A DNA stretch of 64,000 nt. Origin: Selenomonadaceae bacterium (GTDB lineage: Bacteria; Bacillota; Negativicutes; Selenomonadales; Selenomonadaceae). A program made the position numbers and the translations under genes. Position 1 is the first letter of the stretch, and the number at the start of each line of letters is the position of its first letter. Positions 54,835 through 63,328 of this stretch are shown one piece after another. The notes under the pieces were generated by a model. It worked only from the letters and a program-made list of their open reading frames with translations, searched no databases and was not told where the DNA came from. The DNA is taken from NCBI GenBank assembly GCA_030523645.1, contig JAUNIB010000002.1, forward strand, positions 62,001 through 126,000, read 5' to 3'.

Positions 54835-55932
54835 TTACCACCGATACCCTTTCGTCAACATATCCCGGAACTGCTCAAAGAGATAAACATTGTCGTCGGG
54901 ACCGGGGGATGCCTCCGGGTGATACTGGACGGAGTAGATAGGCAGCTCCTTGTGGCGCATACCCTCTACGGTGCCATCATTTACATTGATATGGGTAATC
55001 TCCATGGGCAGACCCTCAAGAGACTTGTCGTCTACGGCGTAGCCATGGTTCTGAGAGGAAATCTGCACCTTGCCGGTAAGGAGATTCTTGACCGGCTGAT
55101 TGGAGCCGCGGTGACCGAACTTCAGCTTGTAGGTATCGGCACCGAGAGCCAGGGACAGCAGCTGATGACCAAGGCAGATGCCGAAAATCGGCAGGTTGTT
55201 TTCCTTGTCTGCGGCAATCAGCTTCTTGATGTTTTCGATTACCTCCGGCACATCCTTCGGGTCTCCGGGGCCGTTGGACAGGAAAATTCCGTCCGGCTTC
55301 ATTGCCAGCACTTCCTCTGCTGTGGTGGAGGCCGGAAGTACGGTGAGACGACAGCCTATGCGGCTGAGGGAGTCGAGAATATTCTGCTTGATACCGAAAT
55401 CAAGAACAGTCACATGGGGGCCTTCTCCGGGGATTTCGTAGGCTTCGGGGATAGTAACCTTCGCCACTACTTCCTTCTCAATAGGTACGGCCATCAGCTC
55501 TTTAATCGTGGCTTCGTCAGCATCAGCGGGAACGATGATACCCTTCATGGTACCGGCGCTGCGAATCTTGCGGGTGACGGCACGGGTGTCAACATTATAA
55601 AGGCAGGGTACACCCTGTGCCTTGAGGAATTCTGTCAGCTCCTCGGTCATGTGGCAGCTGGAGCCCTCCCGGGACAGCTCACCGATGATGAAACCGTTGA
55701 CAAAGGACTTCCGGGACTGCATGAATCGCTTGGCGATTCCGTAGTTGCCTATCAGCGGGTAGGTCAGAGTTACAATCTGGTTGCAGTAGGACGGGTCGGT
55801 AAGGATTTCCTGATAGCCGGTCATACCGGTATTGAATACTACCTCGCCGGTGGCTGTGGTACCGCCCAGAAGACTGCCGGTAAATACGGTGCCGTCCTGA
55901 AGAATGAGTTTACCTGGAACATTTCTTTTCAA
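54835..55932 (-). CDS. carA: Carbamoyl-phosphate synthase small subunit
   Basis: A 365-residue glutamine amidotransferase subunit. N-terminal CPSase domain ([33 protein letters not shown]), class I GATase domain with the nucleophile in [24 protein letters not shown] and [16 protein letters not shown] at 55932 with GGAGG 8 nt upstream is taken as the start; an ATG nine codons upstream has no ribosome site. A strong hairpin separates it from pyrC. Confidence 0.96.
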   Translation of the reverse strand: MKRNVPGKLILQDGTVFTGSLLGGTTATGEVVFNTGMTGYQEILTDPSYCNQIVTLTYPLIGNYGIAKRFMQSRKSFVNGFIIGELSREGSSCHMTEELTEFLKAQGVPCLYNVDTRAVTRKIRSAGTMKGIIVPADADEATIKELMAVPIEKEVVAKVTIPEAYEIPGEGPHVTVLDFGIKQNILDSLSRIGCRLTVLPASTTAEEVLAMKPDGIFLSNGPGDPKDVPEVIENIKKLIAADKENNLPIFGICLGHQLLSLALGADTYKLKFGHRGSNQPVKNLLTGKVQISSQNHGYAVDDKSLEGLPMEITHINVNDGTVEGMRHKELPIYSVQYHPEASPGPDDNVYLFEQFRDMLTKGYRW

Positions 55933-55990
55933 AGTTTTTCCCTCCAAAGTGCTTCTCATTTAAGGGAAACATTGCATTTTATCATAGGAA

Positions 55991-56029
55991 AGGCGGCTGT
56001 GCTCTGTGCGGACAAAGCACAGACCGCCT
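55991..56029 (-). other. Hairpin between pyrC and carA
   Basis: Minus strand GGCGG-T-CTGTGCT, 12-nt loop, AGCACAG-CCGCC, followed by only TTTCC. Twelve base pairs with one bulge. The weak T run suggests an RNA processing or partial termination site within the operon. Confidence 0.5.
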
Positions 56030-56052
56030 CTTCATTGAGATACCTTATTCTT

Positions 56053-57339
56053 TTATTCTACGATGCCATCTTTCATGACGATTTTGCCGTCAACGATGGT
56101 CATAACAGCCTTGCCCTTCAGGTGCTGACCGACGAAGGGGCTGTGAGTACCGCGGGTGTAGAACTTCTCAGCCTCTACAGTCCACTCAGCCTCGGTGTCG
56201 ATTATGGTGATATCGGCAGCGGCGCCGACGGCGAGACTGCCGGCGGGAAGGCTGAACACCTTGGCCGGGGCAGCGGACATGCGGTCAATGACCTGGCTCA
56301 TGGTGAGCTTGCCGGTATGATACAGGCTGGTGAGAATTACACCGAGAGAGGTCTCCAGACCGGGGAAGCCGCTGGGAGCGTACATGTACTCCTGATCCTT
56401 TTCTTCCTCTGCGTGCGGGCTGTGGTCGGTAACAATCATGTCGATGGTGCCGTCCATGAGACCGGCGATGCAGGCCTCTACATCCTTATCACGGCGAAGG
56501 GGCGGATTTACCTTGGTGCAGCTGTCGGTGAAATCCACCATTTCATCAGTCATGGTGAGATGATGGGGAGTAACCTCGGCAGTGACCTTTACGCCGCGAG
56601 CCTTTGCCTCACGAACCAGCTCTACGGAGCGGCCGGAGGAAATGTGAGCTACATGAATCTTGGCATCGGCATACTCAGCCAGCATGATATCACGCATTAC
56701 GGCGATATCCTCGGCAACAGTCGGACGACCCTTCAGACCAAGCATTGCACTGGCGTGACCTTCATTCATTACGCCTTCTTCTACGAGGGAAGGTTCTTCA
56801 TCGTGGTTGATGATAATTTTGTCGAAGGCGCGGAGATAATCAAGACCATTGAGGAGAGTCTTGGCACTCTTTACGAAATGACCGTCATCGGAGAAAGCAA
56901 CTGCTCCCTCATAGGTCATATCGCCCACCTCAGCCAGCTCCTTGCCTTCCTGACCCTTGGTCAGAGCGCCGATGATATCGATATGGACACGGCCTTCATA
57001 AGCGGCGCGGGCTTTCAGGCTGCGGACGAGAGAGGCATCATCTACTACTGGGCGGGTATTCGGCATGGTAGCTACGCGGGTGAAGCCGCCGGCTGCTGCA
57101 GCCTTGGTACCGGAGATGAAGTCTTCCTTTGCTTCCTGACCCGGCTCACGGAAGTGGACATGCATATCGATGAGACCGGGGGCGACAACCTTGCCGGCTG
57201 CATCTACAACCTCAGCACCGTCGGCAGCCAGGTTCTCGCCGACAGCGGCAATCTTGCCGTCCTCTACCAGTACATCGACTACTTTATCAATATCGTTAGC
57301 GGGGTCAACTACATGACCGCCTTTAATTAAGAGCTTCAT
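56053..57339 (-). CDS. pyrC: Dihydroorotase
   Basis: A 428-residue class I zinc dihydroorotase. Zinc ligands in GLIDMHVHFREPGQEAKED, the metal-bridging region around TRVATMPNTRP, HISSGRSVELV, VTPHHLTMTDE, and the catalytic Asp in VTDHSPHAEEEK. Closing GTHSPFVGQHLKG is typical. Start overlaps the pyrB stop by one base. Full length. Confidence 0.96.
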   Translation of the reverse strand: MKLLIKGGHVVDPANDIDKVVDVLVEDGKIAAVGENLAADGAEVVDAAGKVVAPGLIDMHVHFREPGQEAKEDFISGTKAAAAGGFTRVATMPNTRPVVDDASLVRSLKARAAYEGRVHIDIIGALTKGQEGKELAEVGDMTYEGAVAFSDDGHFVKSAKTLLNGLDYLRAFDKIIINHDEEPSLVEEGVMNEGHASAMLGLKGRPTVAEDIAVMRDIMLAEYADAKIHVAHISSGRSVELVREAKARGVKVTAEVTPHHLTMTDEMVDFTDSCTKVNPPLRRDKDVEACIAGLMDGTIDMIVTDHSPHAEEEKDQEYMYAPSGFPGLETSLGVILTSLYHTGKLTMSQVIDRMSAAPAKVFSLPAGSLAVGAAADITIIDTEAEWTVEAEKFYTRGTHSPFVGQHLKGKAVMTIVDGKIVMKDGIVE

Positions 57340-58286
57340 TATTTGCTACCTCCCGTCAGTACCAGAGTCAAGAGAGCCATGCGGACGGCTACGCCGTTTT
57401 CTACCTGCTCCTGAATGGCAGTGTGCTCGCCGTAGGCAACATACGGAGAAATTTCCAAGCCCTTGTTCATGGGACCCGGATGGAGGATGAGGACATCCTT
57501 CTTAGCCAGCTTCAAGCGCTCGTCATTGATTCCGTAAATGCGGGCATACTCGCGGCGGGTCGGGAAAAGACCTGCCTTCATGCGCTCCAGCTGAATGCGG
57601 AGGACTTCGATAGCGTCAGCCTCGCGAATGGCATCCTCAACATTGTCATGGATGACGATACCCGGCTCCTCGAAGAGGAAGCGCGGCATCATGGTCTTGG
57701 GGCCGGCGAGATGCAGCTCGATGCCCATCTGACGCATGCCCCAGATATCGGAGCGGGCTACACGGCTGTGGAGGATATCACCGACGATGGCTACCTTCAG
57801 GCCTTCCAGATGACCCTTATGCTGCATGAGGGTGAAGAGGTTCAGGAGACCCTGAGAAGGATGGGCGTGAGCGCCGTCACCGGCATTGATGATAACGGGA
57901 TGGTCTACCACCTTAGCTGCGTACTCAGCCGCACCGTCTGCCTTGTGGCGCATAATGATTGCATCGAAGCCCATTGCCTGAACAGTGAGCATAGTATCGC
58001 GGAGGCTCTCGCCCTTTACAATACTGGAGGTACCTGCGGTAATATTTACAACATCGGCGCCGAGATACTTACCGGCGGTCTCGAAGGAGGTACGGGTACG
58101 AGTGGAAGGCTCGTAGAAAACCGTAACGATGGACTTGCCTCGAAGAGTGGGCACCTTCTTAATGTCACGATGGATAATGTTCTTCATTTCCTTGGCCGTC
58201 TCGAGAACGAGGCCGATTTCTTCCGGAGAGAAGTACTTCAGATCCAGTACATCTTTGCCGAACAGCGAAACCTGATTCTTGCCCAA
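57339..58286 (-). CDS. pyrB: Aspartate carbamoyltransferase catalytic subunit
   Basis: A 315-residue enzyme; carbamoyl-phosphate loop FYEPSTRTRTSFETAG, then MRHKADGAA, DGAHAHPSQGLLNLFT, HSRVARSD, LHPGPMNKGLEI. No pyrI regulatory subunit follows, as in Gram-positive-type operons. TTG at 58286 with AAGGAG 8 nt upstream is preferred over a GTG three codons before. First gene of the pyrimidine operon, directly after a PyrR-type attenuator. Confidence 0.95.
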   Translation of the reverse strand: MGKNQVSLFGKDVLDLKYFSPEEIGLVLETAKEMKNIIHRDIKKVPTLRGKSIVTVFYEPSTRTRTSFETAGKYLGADVVNITAGTSSIVKGESLRDTMLTVQAMGFDAIIMRHKADGAAEYAAKVVDHPVIINAGDGAHAHPSQGLLNLFTLMQHKGHLEGLKVAIVGDILHSRVARSDIWGMRQMGIELHLAGPKTMMPRFLFEEPGIVIHDNVEDAIREADAIEVLRIQLERMKAGLFPTRREYARIYGINDERLKLAKKDVLILHPGPMNKGLEISPYVAYGEHTAIQEQVENGVAVRMALLTLVLTGGSK

Positions 58287-58318
58287 ACTGATCACTCCTT
58301 AGAATTTTATTATAATAA

Positions 58319-58359
58319 AACAAAAAGCTCTCCCACGCCCAAGAAGGCACAAGAAAGCC
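58319..58359 (-). terminator. Attenuator terminator in the pyr leader
   Basis: Minus strand GGCTTTCTTGTGCC pairs (including G-U pairs) with GGGCGTGGGAGAGCT over about 14 bp, then TTTTTGTTTTATT. It lies between the PyrR site and pyrB and is the expected terminator of a PyrR-controlled leader. Confidence 0.75.
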
Positions 58360-58389
58360 AGCACAAAAAATCCCTATCACTAGGAAAGC

Positions 58390-58428
58390 TCCCCTTGTCA
58401 GCCTCACAGGACTAATCTTAAAAGGACG
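58390..58428 (-). promoter_or_regulatory. PyrR-binding RNA element (anti-antiterminator)
   Basis: The minus strand holds AGTCCTGTGAGGCT (58413-58400), matching the known PyrR recognition loop (GUCCNGNGAGGCU). Flanking TCCTTTT and AAGGGGA can pair over 7 bp to close the stem. When UMP-bound PyrR binds, this hairpin would allow the downstream terminator to form and shut off the operon. The pyrR gene is not in the window. Confidence 0.85.
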
Positions 58429-58443
58429 TATTGGATTAAAAAC

Positions 58444-58472
58444 ATTGTAGCACCGCAGGGGGACAAAGTCAA
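58444..58472 (-). promoter_or_regulatory. Promoter of the pyrimidine operon
   Basis: Minus strand TTGACT (58472-58467), 17 bp, TACAAT (58449-58444). Start is expected near 58437, giving a leader of about 150 nt that contains the PyrR site and attenuator. Confidence 0.8.
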
Positions 58473-58565
58473 CGGATTTACAATGAATACATAATCTTCC
58501 GCAGATTTACCCCTAAAATATAAAACCAGTGATTATGAATTGCCAAAAATTTTGAGGCGTCGAAG

Positions 58566-58605
58566 ACAAAAGCTGCCGGAAACCAGCTTTGGTTCCGGCA
58601 GCTTT
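58566..58605 (-). terminator. Terminator of the DMT transporter operon
   Basis: Minus strand AAAGCTGCCGGAA, loop, TTCCGGCAGCTTTT, then GTCTTCG; it starts at the stop codon of the transporter gene. Confidence 0.8.
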
Positions 58606-59514
58606 TCAATTTGCCGATGAAAGGCTGTTGCCTATCATACCTATGACGATAACAGCGATGCCTAAAAGTCCTCCCATGGTGGGCATAGGGTCGCCCAAAA
58701 AGAGAACACCGCCGATAAGGGTGAAGATGACCTCACCGGACTGAGTGGCTTCGATGACTGCCAGCTGTTTCGGGTCATGTCTCACCATGTCCGTAGCGGC
58801 GAAGAACAGAACTGTCGCCACCACGCCGGAGAAGAGAGCCACGATGAAGGACTGAACAATCTGCCCCTGTGAAGGGATGCCGGTCACTGTCAGAGCATAG
58901 CCGGAAAGCACCAGCCAAAAGGGCATACTGCACAAAGTCATTCCGTAGACGCGGCTGATGGAGTCGACTTCGGGCGGACAGATAGCCATCATCTTCCGAT
59001 TGCCCAGCGGATAAGAGAACGCCGCAAGAATTATAAGACCGAGAGCCGTCATCATTTCCCCTGCTGTGACTGCAGACTCTTCCGAGAGATGTGTCGTCTG
59101 CAGCAGAGCGATACCAGCTAAAATAACCACCGACCAGAGCAAACCCTTTATGGGAATGCTCTTCCCGAACAAAGGCGTACAGAGAATACCGCAGACGATG
59201 GTAATCTGCCATGTGGCCGAGATAAACCATGATTCACCGTAGACGGATGACATGGTAAGAGGCCCATAGAACAGTCCGAAGCCTACGGTACTCCACAGCA
59301 GCCAGCCCATAGGTGACTGTCGGATTGCATTGTGGACGGCAGAGATATTTCCACGCTTCGCCACCAGTGCAAGCATAATAGGCAGAGTGAATATGTACCG
59401 CAGGCAGGCGCTCCACAGCCAGTAGCCGCCGGAAATATTCATGCTGCGATTAAAGACAAAGGTAAAAGCAAAAAAGAGAGAACCGAGGATACCGTAAATC
59501 AAAGCACGCTTCAT
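58606..59514 (-). CDS. DMT-superfamily (EamA-like) multidrug/metabolite efflux transporter
   Basis: A 302-residue membrane protein with ten helices in two repeats, similar to the multidrug resistance efflux transporter subgroup of the DMT superfamily (start ALIYGILGSLFFAFTFVFNRSMN; GYWLWSACLRYIFTLPIMLAL; ending VIEATQSGEVIFTLIGGVLFLGD...GLLGIAVIVIGM). Substrate unknown. The ATG at 59514 is placed at the start of the first helix; a longer upstream frame overlaps the flavoprotein gene and is rejected. AAGGAAG lies 13 nt upstream, so translation may be weak or coupled. Confidence 0.85.
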   Translation of the reverse strand: MKRALIYGILGSLFFAFTFVFNRSMNISGGYWLWSACLRYIFTLPIMLALVAKRGNISAVHNAIRQSPMGWLLWSTVGFGLFYGPLTMSSVYGESWFISATWQITIVCGILCTPLFGKSIPIKGLLWSVVILAGIALLQTTHLSEESAVTAGEMMTALGLIILAAFSYPLGNRKMMAICPPEVDSISRVYGMTLCSMPFWLVLSGYALTVTGIPSQGQIVQSFIVALFSGVVATVLFFAATDMVRHDPKQLAVIEATQSGEVIFTLIGGVLFLGDPMPTMGGLLGIAVIVIGMIGNSLSSAN

Positions 59515-59530
59515 TAAAAAATATACTTCC

Positions 59531-60178
59531 TTACAGGGCCGCAAGCCTGCGGCCGATTTCTTTCGCTTTTTCCAGGTCCTTCGGCCAGCGATTAGCCCGG
59601 GAATCCTTCTTCTTCTCCACATCGAACATTCCGGATTCAAACTTGTCATAGTCCGGGTACTGCCATGTATCACAGGCATAGAGAATTTCCGGCTGACGGC
59701 CGAGAATTACCCGGGTGAACTTCTGAAAGGGCCAGAGCATGGACTCGATGTGGAAATGCTCCATCCCCTGCTCATCAAGATTCATGGTGTAGAGGAACGC
59801 TGAGGGCAATTCCTTCGGGAAAACGGTGGGTGTCTCAAAATTGTAAATATAATTGGAGAAGTACAGACGCTCAAGGAATGATGCCATCAAAGAAGAAATA
59901 TTCATAAAATAGATAGGCGCTCCCAAAATCAGCCCGTCACACTCCTTGATTTCCTCCAGAATAGGAGAAATATCATCCTGAACAGCGCAATGACCATGAG
60001 GGACAGCTTTGTTCTTGCAGTAGAAGCAGCTGACACAGCCGGAGAATTTCAAATCTGCCAGCTGATAGAGCTTCGTCTCTGCCCCGGCCTCCTCACAGCC
60101 GTCCAGACAGGCCCGGATAATGTCATAGGTGTTGTTGTGACGGCGGGGACTTCCGTTAATGGCGATAATTTTCTTCAT
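59531..60178 (-). CDS. NADPH-dependent FMN reductase/flavodoxin-like protein
   Basis: A 215-residue flavodoxin-fold protein: FMN phosphate loop IAINGSPRRHNNTYDII, LILGAPIYFMNISSLMASFLERL. Cysteines in CVSCFYCKNKAVPHGHC form a CX2CX2CX9C set that could bind an iron-sulfur cluster, as in archaeal iron-sulfur flavoproteins, though spacing differs. Partner and substrate unknown. It probably shares a transcript with the DMT transporter, whose gene starts 16 bp later. Confidence 0.82.
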   Translation of the reverse strand: MKKIIAINGSPRRHNNTYDIIRACLDGCEEAGAETKLYQLADLKFSGCVSCFYCKNKAVPHGHCAVQDDISPILEEIKECDGLILGAPIYFMNISSLMASFLERLYFSNYIYNFETPTVFPKELPSAFLYTMNLDEQGMEHFHIESMLWPFQKFTRVILGRQPEILYACDTWQYPDYDKFESGMFDVEKKKDSRANRWPKDLEKAKEIGRRLAAL

Positions 60179-60198
60179 GGTACTGCCCTCCTGTATAT

Positions 60199-60612
60199 TT
60201 ATGACTTCTTGCTGTCTGCCTTCTGCTGGAACCGCTCACTCTCTACGATGAAACGCTCGTGAACGCCCTTGCCTATTTCGCCGGCCTCATCTTCGGCTTT
60301 CACCTCAAAGGTGAGCTTCTTTCCTTCCACTTTGGTGAGGACAGCCGTAGCCGTTACATTCAGGCCGCAGGGGGTTGCGGCAGTATGGGCCACATTCATG
60401 AGAATGCCGACGCTGGTGTAGCCGGCCGGCAGATTTTCCTCTGCCAGATTTGCGGCGGCCTCTTCCATGCGAGCTATCATCATAGGAGTAGCGTAGACAT
60501 TGAGACTGCCGCTGCCGACGGTCTTCGCGGTATTTGTATCATTTACGGTCTCCGAAGCTGTCTTCGTCAGACCTATCGTCAATTTCTCGGTAAGATTTAC
60601 TGTATCTGCCAT
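60199..60612 (-). CDS. FlK-like hotdog thioesterase
   Basis: A 137-residue protein of the hotdog fold resembling the fluoroacetyl-CoA thioesterase FlK family: VGSGSLNVYATPMMIARMEEAAANL (conserved Thr/Glu region), GYTSVGILMNVAHTAATPCGLNV, then FEVKAEDEAGEIGKGVHERFIV (conserved His). In FlK the catalytic Thr, Glu and His lie in these positions; the same types of residue are present here. Such homologues in anaerobes are usually of unknown acyl-CoA specificity. Confidence 0.82.
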   Translation of the reverse strand: MADTVNLTEKLTIGLTKTASETVNDTNTAKTVGSGSLNVYATPMMIARMEEAAANLAEENLPAGYTSVGILMNVAHTAATPCGLNVTATAVLTKVEGKKLTFEVKAEDEAGEIGKGVHERFIVESERFQQKADSKKS

Positions 60613-60687
60613 TGTATTTCCTCCAAAATAAAATAGTCGGGATTATTATAACAGATTAACTCCGCCGGTCAATGTATACACATAGGA

Positions 60688-60813
60688 AGAGGCTGCTGCA
60701 AGTCACCCCTCCGCCCTTCGGGCACCTCCCCTAAAGGGGAGGCAGAAGAATTGGCGGCACCTCCCCTAGAGGGGAGGCTTCAGGTGTACTTTTGCAGCAG
60801 CCTCTGTTTTTTT
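60688..60813. repeat. REP-like repeat inserted inside a terminator-like inverted repeat
   Basis: Outer arms AGAGGCTGCTGCAA (60688-60701) and TTGCAGCAGCCTCT (60792-60805), the latter followed by GTTTTTTTATT on the plus strand, are perfect complements but 90 bp apart. Between them are two copies of a palindrome, CACCTCCCCTAAAGGGGAGGC (60723-60743) and its CTAGAG variant (60759-60778), and CACCCCTCCG also seen near 40775. No gene in this stretch. Confidence 0.7.
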
Positions 60814-60835
60814 ATTGTTTCTATATGTCCGTTTA

Positions 60836-61219
60836 TCAGCCGATTTCGCGGGGATATTCTACCTGACGGATTTCGTCAATCTTGTTGCCTTCGCCGACCA
60901 TGACGACGGTAGGCTTGAACTCATCAGCTTCCTTCTCCTCCATCCAGGCATAGGAAATGATGATGACGGTATCACCGGGCTGAACGAGGCGGGCAGCTGC
61001 ACCGTTGAGGCAGATAATACCGCTGTTCGGCTCGCCGGCAATTACATAGGTTTCCAGACGAGCGCCGTTGTTGTTGTCAACAATCTGAACCTTCTCATTG
61101 GGGCGAATGTGTGCCGCCTTCATGAGAGCGCTGTCGATGGTGATGCTGCCCATGTAGTTCAGGCAGGCCTCGGTTACGGTAGCGCGGTGGAGCTTGGACT
61201 TAAAGATATTTACAAGCAT
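60836..61219 (-). CDS. panD: Aspartate 1-decarboxylase
   Basis: A 127-residue pyruvoyl enzyme that makes beta-alanine for pantothenate. The self-cleavage site is YMGSITID (Gly24-Ser25), with [17 protein letters not shown] and [21 protein letters not shown]. Normal length. It follows panC by about 38 bp. Confidence 0.97.
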   Translation of the reverse strand: MLVNIFKSKLHRATVTEACLNYMGSITIDSALMKAAHIRPNEKVQIVDNNNGARLETYVIAGEPNSGIICLNGAAARLVQPGDTVIIISYAWMEEKEADEFKPTVVMVGEGNKIDEIRQVEYPREIG

Positions 61220-61257
61220 TTTCTTCCTCCAAAATTAAAACCGATGAAGTTACGGCA

Positions 61258-62103
61258 TTATCCGATGATAATATTGTCGATAAGGCGGGTCTTGCCAATG
61301 CGGACAGCCATCGCCATGAGGGATTCCTTTTCTACGGTCTCGATAGGCTCGAGGGTGGGGAAATCGTACAGCTCTACATACTCTACATCGGCGGCAGGCT
61401 CAGCAGCCAACTCGTCACGAACGATTTTCAGCAGAGCAGCTACATTCTTCTCACCGCCGGCAAATGCCGCCTCAGCCTTCCGCAGACTGCGGGAGAGGCA
61501 AAGTGCCTGCTGCTTCTCGGTGTCGGAGAGGTAGGCATTGCGGGAGGAACGGGCCAGACCGCTGTCCTCGCGATTGATGGGAACCATGACGACTTCAACC
61601 GGGATGTTCAGGTCATTGACGAAGCGCTTGATAACGCAGACCTGCTGAGCATCCTTCTGACCGAAGTAGGCTCTGTCGGCCCGGGAGAGATTCATCAGGC
61701 GGGTAACGACGGTAGCAACGCCGCGGAAGTGACCGGGGCGGCTGGCACCGCAGAGCTTGCGGGTAAAATCACCGTCAACATTAACATAGGTGCAGAAGCC
61801 CTGCGGATACATCTCGGCCGGATCCGGATGGAATACAGCATCAACATTTACGCTTTCCAGCTTTGCGCAGTCGGCTTCAAACATACGGGGATACTTGTCG
61901 TAGTCCTCGTTGGGACCGAACTGAATGGGATTTACGAATACAGAGGCAATAACCACATCGTTGGCGGCTCTGGCAGCCCGCATAAGAGTCAGATGTCCCT
62001 CGTGGAGAGCGCCCATAGTGGGAACGAGGCCGATGGTCTTGCCGGCCTTTTTCAGCTCGGCGGTATAGGCAGTGATTTCAGCAATAGTTGACAGGACTTT
62101 CAT
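61258..62103 (-). CDS. panC: Pantothenate synthetase
   Basis: A 281-residue ATP-dependent pantoate-beta-alanine ligase. Motifs: GLVPTMGALHEGHLTLMRAA (HIGH-type), VFVNPIQFGPNEDYDKYPR, RPGHFRGVATVVTRL, DRAYFGQKDAQQ and MVPINREDSGLARSSRN(A)YLS. The ATG at 62103 has AAGGAG 8 nt upstream; an in-frame TTG two codons upstream is less likely. No panB in the window. Confidence 0.97.
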   Translation of the reverse strand: MKVLSTIAEITAYTAELKKAGKTIGLVPTMGALHEGHLTLMRAARAANDVVIASVFVNPIQFGPNEDYDKYPRMFEADCAKLESVNVDAVFHPDPAEMYPQGFCTYVNVDGDFTRKLCGASRPGHFRGVATVVTRLMNLSRADRAYFGQKDAQQVCVIKRFVNDLNIPVEVVMVPINREDSGLARSSRNAYLSDTEKQQALCLSRSLRKAEAAFAGGEKNVAALLKIVRDELAAEPAADVEYVELYDFPTLEPIETVEKESLMAMAVRIGKTRLIDNIIIG

Positions 62104-62122
62104 TTTCAAAACTCCTTTATTC

Positions 62123-63070
62123 TTAAGCTACTTTTTCAGCGGCTTCGGCAGCCTTCTCATCCTGACGGACGAAATAGTTGGCAACCAGCGAGCCGGAGAT
62201 ATTATGCCATACGGAGAAAATTGCACCGGGAATAGCTGCTTCCGGGGTGAAGAACTTTACAGAAAGGGCGGTAGCCAGACCGGAATTCTGCATACCGACC
62301 TCAATAGCCATAGAGCGGGCCTTCGCCGGCTCCATCTTCAGCACCTTGGCCATCATGTAGCCCAGCAGGATACCGAAGCCGTTGTGAAGGACAACAACAC
62401 CGGCAATCATGAGACCGTACTGCATGAGCTTGGCAGCGGAGAGCGCTACAACACCGGCAACAATAAGGACGACGGTAAGCGCAGAGAAAGCCGGAAGAAT
62501 AGTCAGGCACTTCTTTACAAGACCGCCGGCAAAGTGATTCATAAGAAGACCGGCCAGTACCGGAACGAGAACCATCTTCACGATGGACATCATCATAGCT
62601 TCCGGGGAAATGGCAATCCATGCACCGGCCAGCCACCAGGTAATCCACGGTGTAACAAAGGGAGCCAGCAGAGTGGTGCAGGTGGTCATAGCTACGGAAA
62701 GGGCTACATCACCCTTGGCCAGATAAGCGATAACATTGGAAGCGGTACCGCCGGGGCAGGTGCCTACCAGAATAACACCGATAGCCAGCTCCGGGGGGAT
62801 GGCGAAGCACTTTACCAGCACCCAGGCCATGAAGGGCATGATGGTGAACTGCAGCAGCGCACCGGCTGCTACTTCCCACGGGCGCTTTGCCAGAATGCGG
62901 AAGTCCTCCACCTTCAGGGTCATGCCCATGCCGAACATTACAACGCCCAAGAGCATCGGAATGTGCGGTCCGATCCACTTGCAGGTACCGGGAGCCACTG
63001 CACCCAGCACGCCGGCAGCCAGTACCAGCAATGCCATGTTTCGAGTAATGAGATTACAAATTGCCTGCAT
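62123..63070 (-). CDS. BASS-family transporter, probable pantoate/ketopantoate carrier
   Basis: A 315-residue membrane protein of the bile acid:sodium symporter family, ten helices, with LVGTCPGGTASNVIAYLAKGD (family signature) and EVGMQNSGLATALS (second signature). BASS members act on bile acids, pyruvate or, for PanS of Salmonella, ketopantoate/pantoate. The operon with panC and panD makes a pantothenate precursor the likely cargo; this is inference from context. The ATG at 63070 has AAGGAGG upstream. It is preceded by a structured leader. Confidence 0.85.
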   Translation of the reverse strand: MQAICNLITRNMALLVLAAGVLGAVAPGTCKWIGPHIPMLLGVVMFGMGMTLKVEDFRILAKRPWEVAAGALLQFTIMPFMAWVLVKCFAIPPELAIGVILVGTCPGGTASNVIAYLAKGDVALSVAMTTCTTLLAPFVTPWITWWLAGAWIAISPEAMMMSIVKMVLVPVLAGLLMNHFAGGLVKKCLTILPAFSALTVVLIVAGVVALSAAKLMQYGLMIAGVVVLHNGFGILLGYMMAKVLKMEPAKARSMAIEVGMQNSGLATALSVKFFTPEAAIPGAIFSVWHNISGSLVANYFVRQDEKAAEAAEKVA

Positions 63071-63111
63071 TTTTTCCTCCTTGGAATAAGCAATTCTAAA
63101 AATACGGCGGC

Positions 63112-63142
63112 AAAAGAAAAACGCCTTCCCGCGGGAAGGCGT
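63112..63142 (-). terminator. Attenuator terminator in the pan leader
   Basis: Perfect 22-bp palindrome (ACGCCTTCCCG at its left arm), followed on the minus strand by TTTTCTTTT. It lies 42 bp before the BASS gene start, inside the leader, so readthrough is needed for expression. Confidence 0.85.
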
Positions 63143-63272
63143 GTATCGTCTGAACAACGCACCACAAAGCCTTCCTGTCTCAGTCACTCTAGGAGAAGAT
63201 CTAAGCAGAAAAGTGATACAGGGTATGTCTTAAATGAAAAAGTATAATTCGCTTAGGATATTATCTTTTGCC
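63143..63272 (-). ncRNA. Structured riboswitch-like leader of the panS-like/panC/panD operon
   Basis: On the minus strand AAGAT, a 6-nt bulge and CTAAGC (63267-63251) pair with GCTTAG-ATCTT (63206-63196) over 11 bp, enclosing about 44 nt. Downstream, GGAAGGC-TTT-GTG (63175-63163) can pair with CAC-GCCTTCC (63144-63135), which would disrupt the terminator palindrome, an antiterminator arrangement. The class is unknown to me; the known pan RNA motif is an option to test. Confidence 0.5.
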
Positions 63273-63278
63273 ACGGGT

Positions 63279-63307
63279 AGAATACCACAGTTATTTTTAA
63301 AAATCAA
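63279..63307 (-). promoter_or_regulatory. Promoter of the pan operon
   Basis: Minus strand TTGATT (63307-63302), 17 bp, TGG-TATTCT (63284-63279, extended -10). Transcription would start near 63272, giving a leader of about 200 nt. Confidence 0.6.
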
Positions 63308-63328
63308 CAGCAAAGTCATAAATATAAA

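Noticed and set aside
54919-57330. An 803-codon plus-strand frame opposite carA and pyrC.
   Set aside because: Antisense to two enzymes with complete catalytic motifs; long antisense frames are common at this codon usage.
58165-58407. A frame running through the pyr leader that could encode a leader peptide (begins MRLTRGAF).
   Set aside because: It starts inside the PyrR recognition loop, has no ribosome site, and the RNA structure explains the region.
63150-63180. A T-box-like GTGGTGCG in the pan leader.
   Set aside because: It lacks the UGGNACCGCG core, specifier and AGTA motifs of T-boxes; the stems found fit a different architecture.
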